From NCBI GenBank assembly GCA_964424805.1, contig CAYRKH010000010.1:12641-76640 (forward strand): a stretch of DNA of 64,000 nt. The letters run 5' to 3'. How positions within the stretch are numbered: position 1 is the first letter of the stretch; every line of letters starts with the position of its first letter. Positions 45,748 to 53,556 of this stretch are shown one piece after another. The notes under the pieces are model-generated. The model searched no databases and was not told the DNA's origin. It saw nothing but the letters and a program-made list of their open reading frames with translations. The stretch is from IDS-8 sp964424805 (GTDB taxonomy: Bacteria; Pseudomonadota; Gammaproteobacteria; Steroidobacterales; Woeseiaceae). Position numbers and translations under genes: made by a program.

Positions 45748-46983
45748 TCAGCCCGTCCGGGACACGGGCACCGGACGGGGAGGCCCGGCGAGCTGCTGCA
45801 CTATCCACTCCACGTAGCGCTTCTCCATGCGTTCCATTAACGAGAACGGCCCGGGGCGGAAGTAGCGGGAGTTAACGCCCTTCCAGTTGTTGACGATGAT
45901 TTCCTTGTCCGCCAGCGTGGTTACGTGCCAGAGCCAGGTCAGCTCGTCCACGTCGTAGTCCTTGCCTTCGACGGCATCCCCGCGCACCAGCCAGAAAATG
46001 TCGCACACGCAGTTGTCCTGGTCGACGGCCTTGAAAACGTAACCGACGACGTGATCGCTGTAGGCGAGCAGGAACGAGAACGGGCCGAAGGTAAAGTCCG
46101 AGGCCCCGCTGTCATAGCCCGTCAGCTTGCCGAGCAGCGGCGCTACCGGCTCGCCATCGCGGCTGCCGGTTTTGTACCCCTCGAACATTGCGGTGCGGCT
46201 GTAACCGTACCCCTGTTCTCCCGGGCGGGCGTGCGTGTCCACGAAGTCGTATTCGATCGCTTTCAGGCCGCAGGCCTCGAAGCGGCTCAGCATCTTGTCC
46301 TGGATGCGGTCCCGCTTTTCCGGGTCGAGCATCAGCGTGTGCATGCGCGCGTATTCCGGGTGCGCCGTCGCGCAGTGATAGCACTCCTGGTAGTTCTCGA
46401 CCGCGAGCTTCCAGTTCGCGGGGATCGCGTAGCTGCGCTGGGCGGCGACTTTCAGGTTCTCGAAATCGAACAGGGCAAACGGCTCGGCGAGGTCGCGGCG
46501 GGCACCCTCGAGCGACGGCGGATCGTCGCAGAAGCAGACGAAGACCAGCCCGCCCAGCACGTCCACGCTGACGGGAAACAGCCCGTGGCTCTTCTTGTCG
46601 AAATCCTTGGGCATGGAACGGGCCGCGGTGAGGTTGCCGTCGATGTCGTACATCCAGCCGTGGTACGGGCATTCGAATTTTCGCGTGCTGCCGCTGTCCT
46701 GCAGGCAGATGAGCGAACCGCGGTGCCGGCAGACGTTCGCGAACGCCTTGACGCCGCCGTCCGAGCCGCGCACGACGATCGCGGATTCCTTCCCCATCCG
46801 GGTGACGAAGAAATCGCCCGGCTCCGGGATTTGTGACACGTGGCCGGCAAGTATCCAGTTGCGGTTGAGAATCCGCTCCACCTCGAGCGCATAGATCTCC
46901 GGGTCCGTATAGAACCGCCGCTCCAGCGGTGTCCCGGGTTCATATTCTGCAATGAGCTCGGCGATGGTTCTCTTGTCCTGCAT
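45748..46983 (-). CDS. Rieske-type aromatic-ring-hydroxylating-like oxygenase, alpha subunit
   Basis: 411 residues. The Rieske [2Fe-2S] ligands are Cys85 and His87 (CRHRG) and Cys105 and His108 (CPYHGW). The mononuclear iron site includes His203 and His208 in ENYQECYHCATAHPEY. The second half (about 190-400) is the catalytic domain. The nearest groups in layout are the quaternary-ammonium oxygenases (glycine betaine GbcA, carnitine CntA), but a ring-hydroxylating or demethylating role is also possible. No reductase or ferredoxin gene lies nearby, so electrons must come from a distant partner. The enzyme is cytosolic. Confidence 0.93.
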   Translation of the reverse strand: MQDKRTIAELIAEYEPGTPLERRFYTDPEIYALEVERILNRNWILAGHVSQIPEPGDFFVTRMGKESAIVVRGSDGGVKAFANVCRHRGSLICLQDSGSTRKFECPYHGWMYDIDGNLTAARSMPKDFDKKSHGLFPVSVDVLGGLVFVCFCDDPPSLEGARRDLAEPFALFDFENLKVAAQRSYAIPANWKLAVENYQECYHCATAHPEYARMHTLMLDPEKRDRIQDKMLSRFEACGLKAIEYDFVDTHARPGEQGYGYSRTAMFEGYKTGSRDGEPVAPLLGKLTGYDSGASDFTFGPFSFLLAYSDHVVGYVFKAVDQDNCVCDIFWLVRGDAVEGKDYDVDELTWLWHVTTLADKEIIVNNWKGVNSRYFRPGPFSLMERMEKRYVEWIVQQLAGPPRPVPVSRTG

Positions 46984-47113
46984 GACGGCTCCCGGCGTAA
47001 ACGGCCGCTTCTGTTAGAAAAACAGGACGATAGCATACGCGGCAACGAGGAGCGCCGGCGCCTTCACCATCTGAAACCCGGCGGTGCCGATTCGCTGTCG
47101 AGGCTAAAGGAGC

Positions 47114-47159
47114 CTCTGCACCAGCCGGGTGAGGTCCGCTCGCCCGGGCTTGTGCAGAG
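47114..47159. repeat. 46-bp inverted repeat between the M20 and Rieske genes
   Basis: CTCTGCAC (47114-47121) pairs perfectly with GTGCAGAG (47152-47159). Inside, AGCC-GGG-GAG pairs with CTC-CCCGGGCT with a one-base bulge, giving an imperfect stem of about 20 bp around a five-base loop. It is next to GAGGCT-cctt-tAGCCTC on the minus strand. There is no T-run, so it may be a small inverted-repeat element or a Rho-dependent 3' end of the M20 transcript. Confidence 0.7.
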
Positions 47160-47173
47160 CCCCCTCGGCTTCG

Positions 47174-48475
47174 TCAGCGATTCGCCGCTTCGGCGTAGTC
47201 GAGCGCGAAGCCGACCAGTGCGCGTACGCCGACGATCAGCGCATCCTCGTTCACGTAGAAGAGCGGCGAGTGGTTGGACGCCGCTTCCCCCGGTCCGACA
47301 CCTTCCTTGTTGATGCCGAGCATGAGGAACAGGCCGGGAATGCGCTGTTCGAAATGGGCGAAATCCTCGGCGCCGGTGATGAGTTCGTGCTCCAGCACGT
47401 TGGCCTCGCCTGCGGCCCGTTGCAGCGTCGGCATCATTTGCCGGAGCAACTCGGGGTCGTTGCCGGTCACGGGAGCATACGGGTCGATGGTCACCGTTGC
47501 CTCGGCGCCCGAGGCTTGCGCCACCAGCTCGACGGTCTTGCGCAACCGGGCGTGCAGCTCTTCGCGCACGCCAGCGTCGAAGGTGCGAATGGTGCCGAGC
47601 ATGCTCACGTCGTCGGGGATGATGTTGCCGCGCACTCCGCCGCGTATGCTGCCGATGGTGATCACCGCCGGGCCGCGGGTGATGTCGAGCTGGCGGCCGG
47701 TGATGCCCTGCAGGGCCGTAACGATCTGCGCCGCGACATAGATCGGGTCGACGCCGTGCCAGGGCGAGGAGCCGTGCGTCTGCCGGCCGCGTACGTCGAT
47801 CGTCAGGCTGTCTGAAGCCGCCATGAAAGGGCCGGAGCGGTAGCTGAGGGTGCCGGGCGCGCCGGGCCAGGCGTGCAGCCCGAAAATGGCCTCGGGCGCA
47901 TCCGGGCCGTCCAGCACGCCTTCCTCGATCATCAGGGCGGCGCCCCCTTCCTCGCCGGCGGGAGCGCCTTCCTCGGCGGGCTGGAAAAAGAACTTGACGG
48001 TGCCGGCGAGCTGGTCGCGGTGCTCGGCGAGGATCTCGGCCGCGCCCATGAGCATCGCGACGTGCGTGTCGTGGCCGCAGGCGTGCATGACGTAGACTTC
48101 CTCGCCGTTGTATTCCCCCTTGGCTACGGAAGCGAACGGCAGCCCGGTCTGCTCGCGCACCGGCAGGCCGTCCATGTCGGCGCGCAGTGCGATCACGGGA
48201 CCGGGTTTGCCGCCGACCAGGGTGCCGACCACGCCCGTATGGGCGATCTCGGTCTCGACCTCGTCCAGGTCGAGCGAACGGAGATGCTCCGCGACTTTCG
48301 CGGCCGTGCGGAATTCCCGGTTCGACAGCTCAGGATGCTGGTGGATGTCGCGGCGCCATTCGATGACCTTCGGCTCGATGGCCTGGAAGGCCTCGTCGAG
48401 GCCGTGACGGCTCTCCTGGGCCGGCGCGCCGGCGGCGGCGAGCAGGGCGGCAAGGATCAGCAGGTAGCGTTGCAT
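47174..48475 (-). CDS. M20 family amidohydrolase (hippurate hydrolase-like), exported
   Basis: 433 residues with a signal peptide (MQRYLLILAALLAAAGAPAQ). The M20D pattern is seen: MHACGHDTHVAMLMG with metal-binding Cys and His, FFQPAEEGAPAGEEGG with the catalytic/metal Glu pair, GLHAWPG (His ligand) and ITGAEDFAHFEQRIPG near the C-terminus. A dimerisation domain lies between about 220 and 330 (THGSSPWHGVDPI). Relatives hydrolyse N-acyl amino acids or aminoacyl conjugates. Most M20D enzymes are cytosolic, so the signal peptide is notable and fits the exported peptidase theme of the window. Confidence 0.93.
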   Translation of the reverse strand: MQRYLLILAALLAAAGAPAQESRHGLDEAFQAIEPKVIEWRRDIHQHPELSNREFRTAAKVAEHLRSLDLDEVETEIAHTGVVGTLVGGKPGPVIALRADMDGLPVREQTGLPFASVAKGEYNGEEVYVMHACGHDTHVAMLMGAAEILAEHRDQLAGTVKFFFQPAEEGAPAGEEGGAALMIEEGVLDGPDAPEAIFGLHAWPGAPGTLSYRSGPFMAASDSLTIDVRGRQTHGSSPWHGVDPIYVAAQIVTALQGITGRQLDITRGPAVITIGSIRGGVRGNIIPDDVSMLGTIRTFDAGVREELHARLRKTVELVAQASGAEATVTIDPYAPVTGNDPELLRQMMPTLQRAAGEANVLEHELITGAEDFAHFEQRIPGLFLMLGINKEGVGPGEAASNHSPLFYVNEDALIVGVRALVGFALDYAEAANR

Positions 48476-48713
48476 CGGTAAGTCTCCCCGGGCGATTTTC
48501 GAGGACTGTACCGCAAAAGAACGCCGCCGGCGTGGCGGGTCGTTGTCCGTGGACCTGCGGGCCGGGCACCGGTTGGCATGTCGGCCCCCGGAGCGGCTTC
48601 GGTGTCGCCCTTCGTCACGGGCCCGTCGCGTTCGTGATTGCCCGGTGCGGGCGGTATGCATTACCCTCGGCGGCTTCGCGTCCGCGACCAGCCAATGAAA
48701 CGGAGCCCTCCGC

Positions 48714-50387
48714 ATGAGCAGCATCGACGTCGAACTTGCCCGATCCGCAAAGCTGTTGCCCATCCAGGAGATCGGCAAAAAGCTGGGACTGTCCTCCGAG
48801 CTGCTCATCCCCTACGGGCACGACAAGGCGAAGATCGACTACCGCGTCCTGGACAACAGCGCCGAGCGCGAGGACGGCAAGCTCATCCTGGTAACCGCGG
48901 TGTCGCCGACGCCGGCCGGCGAGGGGAAGACGACGACCACGGTCGGTTTGGGTGACGGGCTGAATCACATCGGCAAGAACGCTTCGATCTGCCTGCGCGA
49001 ACCGAGCCTCGGTCCCTGTTTCGGCATGAAGGGCGGTGCCGCGGGCGGCGGACGCGCACAGGTCGTGCCGATGACCGACATCAACATGCATTTCACGGGC
49101 GATTTCCACGCCATCGGCGCCGCGCACAACCTGCTTGCCGCGCTGGTGGATAACCATATCCACTGGGAGAACAGCCTGAACATCGACCCGCGGCGCATCA
49201 CCTGGGGCCGGGTGGTCGACATGAACGATCGCGCGCTGCGAAACATCGTGATCGGCCTCGGCGGTACCCCGAACGGTGTGCCCCGGGAGTCCGGCTACGA
49301 CATCACCGTGGCATCGGAGGTCATGGCGATCTTCTGCCTCGCGAGCGACCTGAAGGACCTGGAGCGGCGCCTCGGCCAGATCGTGATCGGCTACACCTAC
49401 GACCAACAGCCGGTGACGGTGAAGCAGCTCAACGCGCAAGGTGCGATGACGGCGCTGCTGCGCGACGCCTTCCAGCCGAACCTGGTCCAGACGATGGAAA
49501 ACAACCCGGCATTCATGCACGGCGGCCCGTTCGCCAATATCGCGCACGGCTGCAATTCGGTCATCGCAACGAAGACCGCCCTGAAGCTGTCCGATTACGT
49601 CGTTACCGAAGCCGGCTTCGGCGCCGATCTCGGCGCCGAGAAATTTTTCGACATCAAATGCCGCAAGGCGAACCTGCGGCCGGCCGCGGTCGTGCTGGTC
49701 GCCACGGTGCGCGCGCTGAAGATGCACGGCGGCGTCGCGAAGGACAACCTCGAGGCGGAGAACGTCGACGCCGTGAAAAAAGGCTGCGAAAACCTCGGCC
49801 AGCACCTGCGTAACCTGGGCAACTTCGGCGTGCCCGTGGCCGTCGGCATCAACCATTTCACGCACGATACGGAAGCCGAGCTCGAGGCGATCAGCCGCTA
49901 TGCCGGCCAGTTCGGGGTGGAGACGCACGTTTGCCGGCACTGGTCCGAGGGCGGCAAGGGCACCACGAGCCTCGCCCGCCATGTCGTCGAGCTGGCGGAA
50001 GGCAGCGCGCACCAGTTTCACACGCTCTACGACGACGAGATGCCGCTATGGAACAAGGTGCGCCACATCGCCCGCACCATCTATGGCGCCGAGGACATCA
50101 TCGCCGACAAGAAAGTGCGCGACCAGTTCACGCGGTTCCAGGAACAGGGTTTCGGGGGCTACCCGATTTGCATGGCGAAGACGCAGTACAGTTTCTCCAC
50201 CGACCCGAACCTGCTCGGCGCGCCGAAGGGTCACGTCGTGCCGATCCGTGAAATACGGCTGGCCGCGGGCGCGGAGTTCGTGGTCGTCGTGTGCGGCGCG
50301 ATCATGACCATGCCGGGGCTGCCGCGGAAGCCTTCCGCGGACAGCATCCACGTCAACGAGAACGGCCAGATCGAGGGCCTGTTCTGA
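48714..50387 (+). CDS. fhs: Formate--tetrahydrofolate ligase
   Basis: 557 residues, the usual length. The nucleotide loop TPAGEGKTT (66-74) and the family signatures REPSLGPCFGMKGGAAGGG and VATVRALKMHGG are present. The enzyme joins formate to tetrahydrofolate with ATP to give 10-formyl-THF, feeding purine and fMet synthesis or consuming formate. It is present in many but not all gammaproteobacteria; folD was not found here. The start ATG at 48714 is preceded by an ACGGAG-like ribosome site (48699-48704). It converges with the arfB-like gene three bases away. Confidence 0.97.
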   Translation: MSSIDVELARSAKLLPIQEIGKKLGLSSELLIPYGHDKAKIDYRVLDNSAEREDGKLILVTAVSPTPAGEGKTTTTVGLGDGLNHIGKNASICLREPSLGPCFGMKGGAAGGGRAQVVPMTDINMHFTGDFHAIGAAHNLLAALVDNHIHWENSLNIDPRRITWGRVVDMNDRALRNIVIGLGGTPNGVPRESGYDITVASEVMAIFCLASDLKDLERRLGQIVIGYTYDQQPVTVKQLNAQGAMTALLRDAFQPNLVQTMENNPAFMHGGPFANIAHGCNSVIATKTALKLSDYVVTEAGFGADLGAEKFFDIKCRKANLRPAAVVLVATVRALKMHGGVAKDNLEAENVDAVKKGCENLGQHLRNLGNFGVPVAVGINHFTHDTEAELEAISRYAGQFGVETHVCRHWSEGGKGTTSLARHVVELAEGSAHQFHTLYDDEMPLWNKVRHIARTIYGAEDIIADKKVRDQFTRFQEQGFGGYPICMAKTQYSFSTDPNLLGAPKGHVVPIREIRLAAGAEFVVVVCGAIMTMPGLPRKPSADSIHVNENGQIEGLF

Positions 50388-50390
50388 ACG

Positions 50391-50807
50391 TCACCCGACG
50401 ATCCTGCCGCGGGAGGCTTTAAGGCGGCTTCGCCGCGCCTTGTCTTCGAGGCGCCTTTCCTTCGCCGCGCGGCCGGGTTTCGTCGGTATCCGCTTCGGGG
50501 GCGTCCGCAGCGCCTTTTCGATTAGCGCGGCGAGGCGCGCGAGGGCATCCTCGCGATTACGGTCCTGGCTGCGGAACTTCTGCGCCTTGATGACGATGAT
50601 GCCGTCGTTCGAGATGCGCCGGTCCGCAAGTTCCCGCAGGCGCGCCTTGACCTCTGCCGGTAGCGCCGTCGATGCCTGCGCGTCGAAGCGCAGGTGAATC
50701 GCCGTCGCCACCTTGTTGACGTTCTGCCCGCCGGACCCCTGCGCCCGCACCGCCGAGAGCTCGATCTCGTCGTCGGGAATGGCGATGTCGTCGGCAATCT
50801 TCAGCAT
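50391..50807 (-). CDS. arfB: Alternative ribosome-rescue factor ArfB (peptidyl-tRNA hydrolase)
   Basis: 138 residues. The release-factor catalytic motif GGQ lies at 26-28 in GSGGQNVNKVATAIHLRFD, the strict family pattern. The C-terminal 35 residues are rich in Lys and Arg (GRAAKERRLEDKARRSRLKASRGR), the tail that enters the empty mRNA channel of stalled ribosomes. The length matches E. coli ArfB/YaeJ (140). It hydrolyses peptidyl-tRNA on ribosomes stuck at the end of a truncated mRNA. The start ATG at 50807 begins MLKIADDIAIPDDE. It is divergent from the FAD oxidoreductase over 73 bp. Confidence 0.96.
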   Translation of the reverse strand: MLKIADDIAIPDDEIELSAVRAQGSGGQNVNKVATAIHLRFDAQASTALPAEVKARLRELADRRISNDGIIVIKAQKFRSQDRNREDALARLAALIEKALRTPPKRIPTKPGRAAKERRLEDKARRSRLKASRGRIVG

Positions 50808-50880
50808 GGCTGCACCTGTCTCGCGCAGCGGCAGGCGGCCGGTGCCCGGGCAGGCCAATGGTCGCATTTTGGAGGCCCGG

Positions 50881-52245
50881 ATGTGCAAGAATGTGGGCGT
50901 GAGACACCTCTACCATGCCGACATGTACCGGTTCGCGGAACCGGAGCCGTCGTGGTGGGAAGCGTCGGCAGGGGAAGACCGGCCCGAGGCCAGGCCGCTC
51001 GCAGGCGACGTCAGCTGCGAGGTCGGCATCATCGGCGGCGGCTACACCGGCCTCTCCGCCGCGCTGCACCTCGGCAAGCAGCACGGCATCGAGGCGCGCG
51101 TGCTGGAAGCCGGCCATCTCGGCTGGGGCGCCTCCGGCCGGAACGCGGGCTTTTGCGGCATCGGCGCCACGTCGCTGTCGCTCACGCGGATGCTGCGCAA
51201 GCACGGCCTGGAGGAAACCCGGCGTTTCTACAGCTCGCAGGCGGAGGCCGTCGAACTGGTCCGCGCGCTGATCGCCGATGAAGGCATCGACGCCGGGATC
51301 ACGGGGGAGGAGGAACTGCAGGTCGCGCACTCGAAGCGCGCGTTGGAACACCTGCGCCGGCATGCCGACCGGCAGCGCAACCTGCTGGGCCTCGACACGA
51401 CCGTGCTGCCTCCGGAGGTTTTCCGGGAGCGGTTTTTCGATACTACCGACAACCACGGTGCGGTCGTGCAGCGCCCGTGCTTCGCGCTGCACCCGATGCG
51501 GTTCCTGCTGGGCCTCGCGGCGGCTGCCGTCCGTACGGGCGCCACGCTCCACGCCCGCAGCGAGGTCCTCGAATGGCGCAAGGAAGGCGATACGCACGTC
51601 CTGGCGACGGCGGGCGGGCGCTTGCGCTGCCGCAAGGTGATCCTGGCAGCCAACGGCTTCATGCCGGAGCACCTGCACCCCGGGTTCTACGGCCGGCCGT
51701 TGCCGATGATCAGCGCGATCGTCGTCACCCGGCCGCTGAACGCCGACGAGCTCGCGGCGCAGCGCTGGCAGACGCCGAACCCCGCGATCACGTCACGCCA
51801 CATCCTGAACTACTTTCGCCTGCTGCCCGACAACCGGTTCCTGTTCGGCGGGCGCGGGCATTCCCGCGGTGATCGCGACGGCACGGCGGCGACCTACGCC
51901 GGGCTGATCGACCAGCTCGGGCACCTGTTCCCGCACTGGCGCGACGTGCCGATCGAGTACCGCTGGCAGGGCCTGATCTGCATCACGAGGCGGCTGGTGC
52001 CTTGTATAGGCCGCCTGAAGGAGGACGGGAGCGTCTTCTTCGCCTACGGCTATCACGGAAACGGGGTCAATACGGCCACCTGGAGCGGCGCGCAGCTCGC
52101 GGCGTGGCTCGCCTCCGGCCGCGCGCCGCCGTCGCTGCCGGCGATGCTCGAGGGACTGTCGCCGCGCTTCCCGGTTCCGCGGCTCCGGCTGCGCTATCTC
52201 CAGGCGCGGCTCGGGTTGTTCAGCCTGCAGGATGCCGCCGGCTGA
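50881..52245 (+). CDS. FAD-dependent amine/amino acid oxidoreductase (DAO family)
   Basis: 454 residues. The ATG at 50881 has GGAGG five bases upstream, deciding the start. The FAD dinucleotide fold reads GIIGGGYTGLSAALHL (near 50), followed by LEAGHLGWGASGRNAGFC, the family pattern of DadA/GlcO-type oxidases such as gamma-glutamylputrescine oxidase. KVILAANGF and the C-terminal YGYHGNGVNTATWSGAQLAAWL close the FAD site. It probably oxidises an amine or D-amino acid. An N-terminal YRFAEPEPSWWEASAG resembles the polyamine oxidase group. No partner gene is adjacent. Confidence 0.92.
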   Translation: MCKNVGVRHLYHADMYRFAEPEPSWWEASAGEDRPEARPLAGDVSCEVGIIGGGYTGLSAALHLGKQHGIEARVLEAGHLGWGASGRNAGFCGIGATSLSLTRMLRKHGLEETRRFYSSQAEAVELVRALIADEGIDAGITGEEELQVAHSKRALEHLRRHADRQRNLLGLDTTVLPPEVFRERFFDTTDNHGAVVQRPCFALHPMRFLLGLAAAAVRTGATLHARSEVLEWRKEGDTHVLATAGGRLRCRKVILAANGFMPEHLHPGFYGRPLPMISAIVVTRPLNADELAAQRWQTPNPAITSRHILNYFRLLPDNRFLFGGRGHSRGDRDGTAATYAGLIDQLGHLFPHWRDVPIEYRWQGLICITRRLVPCIGRLKEDGSVFFAYGYHGNGVNTATWSGAQLAAWLASGRAPPSLPAMLEGLSPRFPVPRLRLRYLQARLGLFSLQDAAG

Positions 52246-52377
52246 CCCGAGCCGTTTCATCACGTGAGCCTTATGTCGCATCGGCTGCTTCCTTGATTAA
52301 AGCGGGGAGGTCGCTGACAATCCCGGCTGGCTCGTCATGCGGGCCAGACAACACCAAGAACAGATGGACCTGTCGCC

Positions 52378-52884
52378 ATGATTTCCCTTCGCCCGCTGCT
52401 GGTTTCGATCGCGGCCCTTGCGTGCGCCGCCTGTAACGGTCCCGGAACGGGTGGTTCGCCGGAGGAAGGCGGGTCGTACCTCACGGCCGCGACCCTCGGC
52501 GAACAGGTCGTGCGGCCGACCGCCGATTACCTCGAGCTGCCCCGTTACCGCGACGCCGGCGTGGAGTACGGGAACCGTCTCGCGTCGCAGTGCCGGGCGT
52601 GCCACACTTTCGAAGACGACGGCGGTGCGCTGGGCCCCAGCCTCTACGGGCTGTTCGGCCGGCAGGCCGGCTCGATAGACGGCTACCCCTACTCACCGGT
52701 GCTTACCGACGCCGATTTCTACTGGACCCCGCGAGCGCTGGACGCTTTCCTGGCGCAGCCCGCTCGCTTCCTGCCCGGCAACAGCATGGCCTACGCCGGG
52801 TTGCGCCAGCAGGAAGAGCGTGACGCGCTGATCGCGGCACTGCTGCGGTTGACTGCCGCACCGGAGGAGGCCGGCGGGAAATGA
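52378..52884 (+). CDS. Lipoprotein class I cytochrome c
   Basis: 168 residues. A lipoprotein signal ends near CAAC (Cys19). One heme site is present, CRACH (Cys72, Cys75, His76), and the distal Met137 lies in PGNSMAYAG. GPSLYGLFGRQAGSIDGYPYSP and WTPRALDAFLAQPARFLPG are the usual class I surroundings. It would carry electrons in the periplasm while tethered to a membrane. Its TGA overlaps the ATG of the DUF5658 gene at 52881, so the two are coupled. No oxidase or dehydrogenase gene is close. Confidence 0.95.
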   Translation: MISLRPLLVSIAALACAACNGPGTGGSPEEGGSYLTAATLGEQVVRPTADYLELPRYRDAGVEYGNRLASQCRACHTFEDDGGALGPSLYGLFGRQAGSIDGYPYSPVLTDADFYWTPRALDAFLAQPARFLPGNSMAYAGLRQQEERDALIAALLRLTAAPEEAGGK

Positions 52885-53426
52885 GCCCGCTCACGGCCGT
52901 CACGACAGCACATGCCACCTTGAACAGGGGAGACGAACCCGATGCAGGCAAGACCGTGAACGACGCGGAGAGTACTCGCGACCAGGGCGACAGCCGCGTG
53001 CTGGCGGACCGGCGTACGCCCAGCTGGCGGACTTTCGTGTTCGGCTACTGCCTGTCGCGGCGCCGCCGGCACCGCCGGAGCTCGGAGCACGACGCCGCCT
53101 TCATCGACTGGCACCACCCGTGGCTGTTCTTCCTCGCGACCGGCATCATGCTGCTCTCCACCGTGGATGCCTTCATGACGCTGCGGCTGCTGAACGCAGG
53201 CGCAATCGAGATCAATCCCGTGATGGCCCACATGCTCGAGCACGGTCACATCGCGTTCACCGTCAGCAAGATGCTGCTGACGGGTCTCGGGCTGCTCGTG
53301 CTCGTATTCCTCGCTCGCCAGCGGATCTTCAACTTCATGCGCGCGGGCCGGCTCCTGACGCTTTTTTTCAGCTTCTATGCCTGCCTGGTGTGCTACCAGG
53401 CCCTGATGCTGATGCGCGCGTATTGA
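52881..53426 (+). CDS. DUF5658 domain-containing membrane protein
   Basis: 181 residues. The soluble N-terminal 60 residues include an Arg-rich stretch (LSRRRRHRRSS). Three or four hydrophobic helices follow (about 78-100, 107-122, 127-145, 160-178). The pattern STVDAFMTLRLLNAGAIEINPVMAHMLEHG is the DUF5658 hallmark (TxxD and EINPxM with acidic residues in the membrane). The function is unknown. Overlap with the cytochrome c gene suggests joint expression, possibly a respiratory or envelope task, but no mechanism can be read. Confidence 0.85.
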   Translation: MSPLTAVTTAHATLNRGDEPDAGKTVNDAESTRDQGDSRVLADRRTPSWRTFVFGYCLSRRRRHRRSSEHDAAFIDWHHPWLFFLATGIMLLSTVDAFMTLRLLNAGAIEINPVMAHMLEHGHIAFTVSKMLLTGLGLLVLVFLARQRIFNFMRAGRLLTLFFSFYACLVCYQALMLMRAY

Positions 53427-53556
53427 CCAAAATGCGACCCGCTGCCCGGCGGGCGACAGGCCCGCGCGCTTACGTTACACTACCGGCCCGGTTTTCGGCG
53501 GGTAGCACCTCCATCAAACCCTTTCGGAACAGCAGGTTTCGCGGATTTTTTGCGCC

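Noticed and set aside
46984..47173. Small gene between the Rieske and M20 genes
   Set aside because: No frame with start and plausible composition; the region is explained by an inverted repeat and promoter space.
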